Shown here: positions 6,460 through 9,367 of the stretch, piece by piece | Position numbering within the stretch: the first letter of the stretch is position 1 | How the letters are laid out: every line of letters starts with the position of its first letter | NCBI GenBank assembly: GCA_902796785.1 | Contig: CADBQJ010000191.1 | Span: 1-9,367 of the forward strand | Length of the DNA stretch: 9,367 nt | Reading direction: 5' to 3' | Source of the DNA: Fibrobacter succinogenes | GTDB lineage: Bacteria; Fibrobacterota; Fibrobacteria; Fibrobacterales; CADBQJ01 | Position numbers and translations under genes: made by a program | The notes under the pieces: model-generated | What the model was told of the DNA's origin: nothing | The model's input: only the letters and a program-made list of their open reading frames with translations | Database searches by the model: none

Positions 6460-7587
6460 ATGATCGAATTCGTCCCGCGCGCGCTGCGCATCGTGCTGCT
6501 CGTCCTCACCCTCGTCTTCATGGGGATGGGATTCCGCCTGCCCGCGTTCGGCTCGCTCTCCTGCCTGCTGCTGGTCAACTTCTGGCACAGCAACCGCGTC
6601 CGGAACAACGACGAGGAGCAGTGGCCGCGCGCTCTCATCTGGTCGCGCACCGTCTACACCGCGCTGCTGGCCGGCGTCTTCGGCGTGCTGCTCTTCCAGG
6701 ACCTGGCCACCGAGGTCGAGTTCCCGCGCACGCTGGCCTTCTGCTGGGTCCTCCTGCTCGTCCAGCTCTTCGCCTACCCCTGCTACGCCTTCGCCGCGCT
6801 CCACGCCGGCGTCGACCTGGGCCGCCCCTCCGTCTGGGGCCGCCTCGCGCGCCTCGTCACCACGGTGGCCGCCATGCTCTTCGTGCTGGAGATCGACCAC
6901 TTCCAGGAGATCGTCCTGGGCGCCGGCCTCTTCTTCATGCTGGCCGCCGGCGTGGTCTTCCTCTACCGCTACTACCGCAACCCCGAGAACCGCAAGCCCC
7001 CCACGGTGGCCACGCAGCTCACCATCAGCCGCATCGCGCTCACCCCGGTCTTCATCATCTCCTTCTTCTACGACAACAACCTCGACTACTCCGACAACAG
7101 CATCGTCTTCAAGGGGCTCTCGCTGCTGCTGGTGGTCCTCTTCATGGTGACCGACTGGCTCGACGGCCACCTGGCGCGCAAGTACGACCAGGTCAGCACG
7201 CTCGGGAAGTTCCTCGACCCCTTCTCCGACAAGATCTCCAACATGACCGTCTTCCTCTGCTTCCTGGCCTCGGGCTACGCGAACATCTGGATGGTCGCGC
7301 TGATCTACTTCCGCGAGGCCTCGGTGGAGACGCTCCGCACGCTGGCCGCGTCGCAGGGGATGACCATCGCCGCGCGGCGCAGCGGCAAGTGGAAGACCGG
7401 CATCCAGATGTCGGGGATCCTCGTCATCCTGATCGGGGCGCTCGACCCGATCCAGTCCCTGCCCTACGTCCCCGAGATCTGGCGGACCTTCCCCATGTCG
7501 ATCATGGGGATCGTCACCGCGGTCACGCTCCTCTCCGGCGTCGACTACTTCGTCGCCAGCAAGGACGTCCTCAAGCGCTATCTGTAG
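6460..7587 (+). CDS. CDP-alcohol phosphatidyltransferase (PgsA-like) with large N-terminal membrane extension
   Basis: Integral membrane enzyme that moves a phosphatidyl group from CDP-diacylglycerol to an alcohol; by similarity the likely product is phosphatidylglycerophosphate. The C-terminal half, from about residue 180, starts with a PgsA-like segment (QLTISRIALTPVF at 186-198). It contains the complete signature D232, D235, G236, A239, R240, G249, D253 and D257, which binds metal and CDP. Several hydrophobic helices follow. Ordinary PgsA is about 180-200 residues; this protein has 375, because residues 1-172 add about five or six membrane segments (roughly 8-25, 27-42, 60-79, 92-114, 129-145, 151-169). 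I recognise no domain in the extension. It starts nine bases after recN with only a weak GGGA ribosome site. The alcohol substrate cannot be read from the sequence. Confidence 0.85.
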   Translation: MIEFVPRALRIVLLVLTLVFMGMGFRLPAFGSLSCLLLVNFWHSNRVRNNDEEQWPRALIWSRTVYTALLAGVFGVLLFQDLATEVEFPRTLAFCWVLLLVQLFAYPCYAFAALHAGVDLGRPSVWGRLARLVTTVAAMLFVLEIDHFQEIVLGAGLFFMLAAGVVFLYRYYRNPENRKPPTVATQLTISRIALTPVFIISFFYDNNLDYSDNSIVFKGLSLLLVVLFMVTDWLDGHLARKYDQVSTLGKFLDPFSDKISNMTVFLCFLASGYANIWMVALIYFREASVETLRTLAASQGMTIAARRSGKWKTGIQMSGILVILIGALDPIQSLPYVPEIWRTFPMSIMGIVTAVTLLSGVDYFVASKDVLKRYL

Positions 7588-7603
7588 GGCGCGGACGCGC
7601 GCC
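7588..7603. terminator. Possible hairpin between convergent genes
   Basis: GGCGCG (7588-7593) pairs with CGCGCC (7598-7603) around a 4-base loop, immediately after the pgsA-like stop and touching the stop codon of the opposing gene. It is the only inverted repeat in the 15-base gap, but it lacks a T-tract on either side. It may slow polymerase from both directions or be chance in GC-rich DNA. Confidence 0.3.
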
Positions 7604-8280
7604 TACGACATCCGCCTTTCCTGTTCGTAGAGCTGCCCGTAGAGGGCCACCAGGTCGCCGATCCAGATGGGGTCGGTCGCCTTGATCTCGCCGAGCGTCT
7701 CGGCGAAGGCCACGCGGCGGTTGTAGGGGCCGATGGCCGGCTGCACGCCGTTGTCGGCGACGAAGGGGAGGAACCGCTCCAGCGACCCGAGCCCGGAGAC
7801 CGCCTCGAGCGAGCGGAAGCAGCGGGCGATCACCCGCCCGCGCAGCGCGCGCAGCGAATCGACGACCGACTCCCGCGGGGCGCCCGCCTTCAGCTCGGAC
7901 TCCAGCTTGTCGACCGTGGCCGCCATCCGCTTCCCCTCCTCGCGGGGGATCATGCGGCGGAAGCTCCGCATCCGTTCGCGCAGCTCGTCGATCTCGCGCT
8001 GCAGGTAGGCCTCGCTCCAGGCGTTCGCGAAGCAGTCGCGGTCGGGCTCCTGCATCGCCGGCGCCTCGGCGTGGTTCGCGAAGCGCTCCTTCTGGCGCTC
8101 CATCCAGGCCATCAGCCGGTCCTCGAGCGCCTCCAGCGCGTCGTCGTCGTCGACCGCCTCCAGCTCCTCGGCGCGGTCCACCAGCGCCTCGGCGAAGCGC
8201 TGGCGCGTCCACGGGACCTTGTACTCCCGGTGGAAGATGTCCAGCGCGACGCGCCACTGTGCCACGCGGAGCTTCTTCAC
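7603..8280 (-). CDS. Unrecognised soluble helical protein, last gene of a MotB-like operon
   Basis: I do not recognise this 225-residue protein. It has no signal peptide and no membrane segment, so it is probably cytoplasmic. It is mostly helical in character. The N-terminus is Trp-rich and basic (W9, W24, then W59). An acidic run, EAVDDDDALEALED, spans 41-54. The middle is rich in Glu and Arg with coiled-coil-like spacing (about 95-135), and the C-terminus has aromatic residues (DPIWIGDLVALY). The GTG start overlaps the stop of the upstream MotB-like gene as GTGA, which fixes the start and implies translational coupling. Such tight linkage suggests it works with the motor-like pair, for example as a cytoplasmic effector or regulator; that is inference. 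It is far too short to contain the helicase of Zorya systems. Confidence 0.8.
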   Translation of the reverse strand: MKKLRVAQWRVALDIFHREYKVPWTRQRFAEALVDRAEELEAVDDDDALEALEDRLMAWMERQKERFANHAEAPAMQEPDRDCFANAWSEAYLQREIDELRERMRSFRRMIPREEGKRMAATVDKLESELKAGAPRESVVDSLRALRGRVIARCFRSLEAVSGLGSLERFLPFVADNGVQPAIGPYNRRVAFAETLGEIKATDPIWIGDLVALYGQLYEQERRMS

Positions 8281-8966
8281 GGCGCGGCGCCCTCCGTTCC
8301 GAAGCGGTTCAGGCGGACGATCTCCACGCGGCGGTTCTGGCTCCGCAGCTCCTCGGTGGCGTTGGAGACCTTGGGCTGGAACTCGCCGAACCCGGCGGAG
8401 AAGACGCGCGCGGGCGGGAATCCGTTTTCCAGGAGGACGTCGGCCACGTTGCGGGCGCGCATCTGCGAGAGGTCCCAGTTCGACTTGAAGTACTCGGAGT
8501 GGACCGGAATCGAGTCGGTGTGGCCCGCGACCATCAGGATGAAGGTGGTGTCGTTCCTCGCCACCTCGCCCAGCGCCCGGGCGACGCTCTGCAGGAGCTC
8601 GCGCCCCTGGCCGGTCACGCGCGAATGGCCCGACGCGAAGAGGAGGCTCGTCTGGATGTCGATCTTGCCGTCGTCGGCCAGGGCGATCTGCCCCTTCTCG
8701 ATCGGGATCTTCAGCTGCTCGCCCAGCATGGTCTGGTAGGCGGCCAGCTTGCGCTGGGCGCTGCGCTGCGCGTCGACGCAGGCCTGGTACTCCTGCTCCT
8801 TGCGGGTGAAGGCCTCGTTGCGCTCCACCAGGTCGCGCTCCGACTCCTCCTTCAGCAGCCAGATGGAGACGAAGGCGAAGACGAAGAGGGTGAAGAGCCC
8901 CACCATGAGGTCGGTGAAGACCACCCAGACACCGGAGCCTTTCGGCGATCGGAGGAAGATGGACAT
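8277..8966 (-). CDS. MotB/OmpA-type membrane protein (stator or ZorB-like)
   Basis: The 229 residues have the MotB architecture. A short N-terminal segment precedes one membrane helix at about 13-38, which carries D19 in the VFTDLM motif, in the place of the proton-binding Asp of MotB. A charged, helical linker follows at about 39-90. Residues about 92-222 form an OmpA-like peptidoglycan-binding domain with GHTDSIPV (148-155), NWDLSQMRA (163-171) and a C-terminal QNRRVEI. In known systems such proteins pair with a MotA/TolQ-type channel and anchor it to the cell wall so that ion flow drives movement of a partner. The upstream gene ends three bases before this start, and the downstream gene overlaps it. 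GAAGG lies seven bases before the ATG. It could serve a flagellar, gliding, ZorAB-type or other proton-driven machine; the sequence alone does not decide. Confidence 0.9.
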   Translation of the reverse strand: MSIFLRSPKGSGVWVVFTDLMVGLFTLFVFAFVSIWLLKEESERDLVERNEAFTRKEQEYQACVDAQRSAQRKLAAYQTMLGEQLKIPIEKGQIALADDGKIDIQTSLLFASGHSRVTGQGRELLQSVARALGEVARNDTTFILMVAGHTDSIPVHSEYFKSNWDLSQMRARNVADVLLENGFPPARVFSAGFGEFQPKVSNATEELRSQNRRVEIVRLNRFGTEGAAP

Positions 8967-8969
8967 GGC

Positions 8970-9367
8970 CTAGCCTTCGCCGTTTTCGCGTTTTTCGTCC
9001 GGAAGGGCGAGCTTGACCTGGCGCAGCACCGAGAGGAGGATCTCCTGCGTCTGCACGCTGTTTTCCTGGAGCGTTTCGTTGGCGCGCTCCTGGTAGGCCT
9101 CCAGGACCGCCTCGAGGCGGTTGAAGTAGTTGTTCTGCACCCCGTCGTCCTCCTGGCGGCGGCGCAGCCCCTCGAGGAGCTCCTCGACCCCGCGGGCGAA
9201 CATCTCCAGGCCCGCCTGGAACTCCACCTGGTTCGCCTTGACGAGCGCGACGGTGTCGCGCAGGGTCGTCGCGGCCTCGGCCACGCGGGCGGCCTCCTCG
9301 GCGAAGCCGGCGGCGGGGGTCGCGCCCGCGGCCGACGCCTCGGCGGAGGCGGCGGGCAGGGCGGCCA
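8970..9367 (-). CDS. C-terminal part of a probable MotA/TolQ/ZorA-like partner, cut by window edge
   Basis: The frame is open from the right window edge to a stop at 8970, giving about 131 residues with the 5' part missing. The visible part begins with an Ala-rich, Gly/Pro-containing linker, with no Met in it. It continues as a long helical segment rich in Glu, Gln, Leu and Arg with coiled-coil character (VALVKANQVEFQAGLEMF and onward), ending in a charged tail. It contains no membrane segment and no recognisable domain. Its position just upstream of a MotB-type gene, with a 3-base gap, is where a MotA-like channel subunit is normally encoded. ZorA of Zorya systems has such a long helical cytoplasmic tail. 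The MotA-like identity is inferred from context only. A GTG at 9284 in this frame is unlikely to be the start, because the frame continues upstream to the edge. Confidence 0.65.
   Translation of the reverse strand, partial: AALPAASAEASAAGATPAAGFAEEAARVAEAATTLRDTVALVKANQVEFQAGLEMFARGVEELLEGLRRRQEDDGVQNNYFNRLEAVLEAYQERANETLQENSVQTQEILLSVLRQVKLALPDEKRENGEG

Noticed and set aside
4702..7170. 822-codon minus-strand open frame opposite recN and the pgsA-like gene
   Set aside because: The translation is repetitive Glu/Val/Asp/Gly without motifs, and the plus strand encodes unmistakable RecN and CDP-alcohol transferase signatures.
4629..7685. 1018-codon plus-strand open frame in another frame of recN and pgsA
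   Set aside because: It is Arg/Pro/Gly-rich, typical of the wrong frame of GC-rich genes, and contains no domain.
7603..9367. Complete Zorya defence system
   Set aside because: Only a MotB-type protein is certain. The channel gene is cut by the window edge, and no helicase or nuclease component is visible.

Overview
The window is a GC-rich chromosomal segment from a Gram-negative-type bacterium. GC richness is obvious by eye, with almost all third codon positions G or C, and long open frames occur on both strands as a by-product. Most starts have good Shine-Dalgarno sequences. The partial tRNA does not encode its CCA end. A few AT-rich islands carry promoter-like words, some fitting TAnnTTTG, the -7 element known from the Bacteroidetes group. 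Together with working Shine-Dalgarno sites this might suit an FCB-group lineage such as Fibrobacterota, but that assignment is only a guess.

Layout, left to right. (1) Positions 1-160 hold the 3' half of tRNA-Gln(CUG) with its terminator on the plus strand, then a strong minus-strand terminator. (2) Positions 184-807 (minus) encode a membrane-anchored protein with an Arg/Asp/Asn-rich repeat block and an Ala/Pro repeat tail. Its roughly 300-base upstream region may hold a small upstream reading frame and divergent promoters. (3) Positions 1104-7587 (plus) hold six tightly packed genes: chorismate mutase (aroQ), prephenate dehydrogenase with an ACT domain (tyrA), a degenerate EPSP-synthase-like protein, NAD kinase (nadK), recN, and a CDP-alcohol phosphatidyltransferase with a long extra membrane region. 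The first five overlap by 4, 4, 11 and 7 bases, and the last starts 9 bases after recN. (4) Positions 7603-9367 (minus, convergent) hold the end of an operon: a coiled-coil/Ala-rich C-terminus cut by the window edge, a MotB/OmpA-type protein, and an unrecognised 225-residue protein.

How the genes work together. AroQ and TyrA make the two dedicated steps from chorismate toward tyrosine. The third gene has the whole EPSP-synthase pattern but has lost most substrate-binding residues, so it is probably not a working AroA. NAD kinase (NADPH supply), RecN (double-strand-break repair) and the phospholipid synthase are functionally unrelated housekeeping partners in the same array. The right-hand operon looks like a proton-driven MotA/MotB-type unit (flagellar-stator, ZorAB-like or gliding-motor-like) with a dedicated third protein. 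It is the best candidate here for an undescribed system, but its key channel gene lies mostly outside the window.
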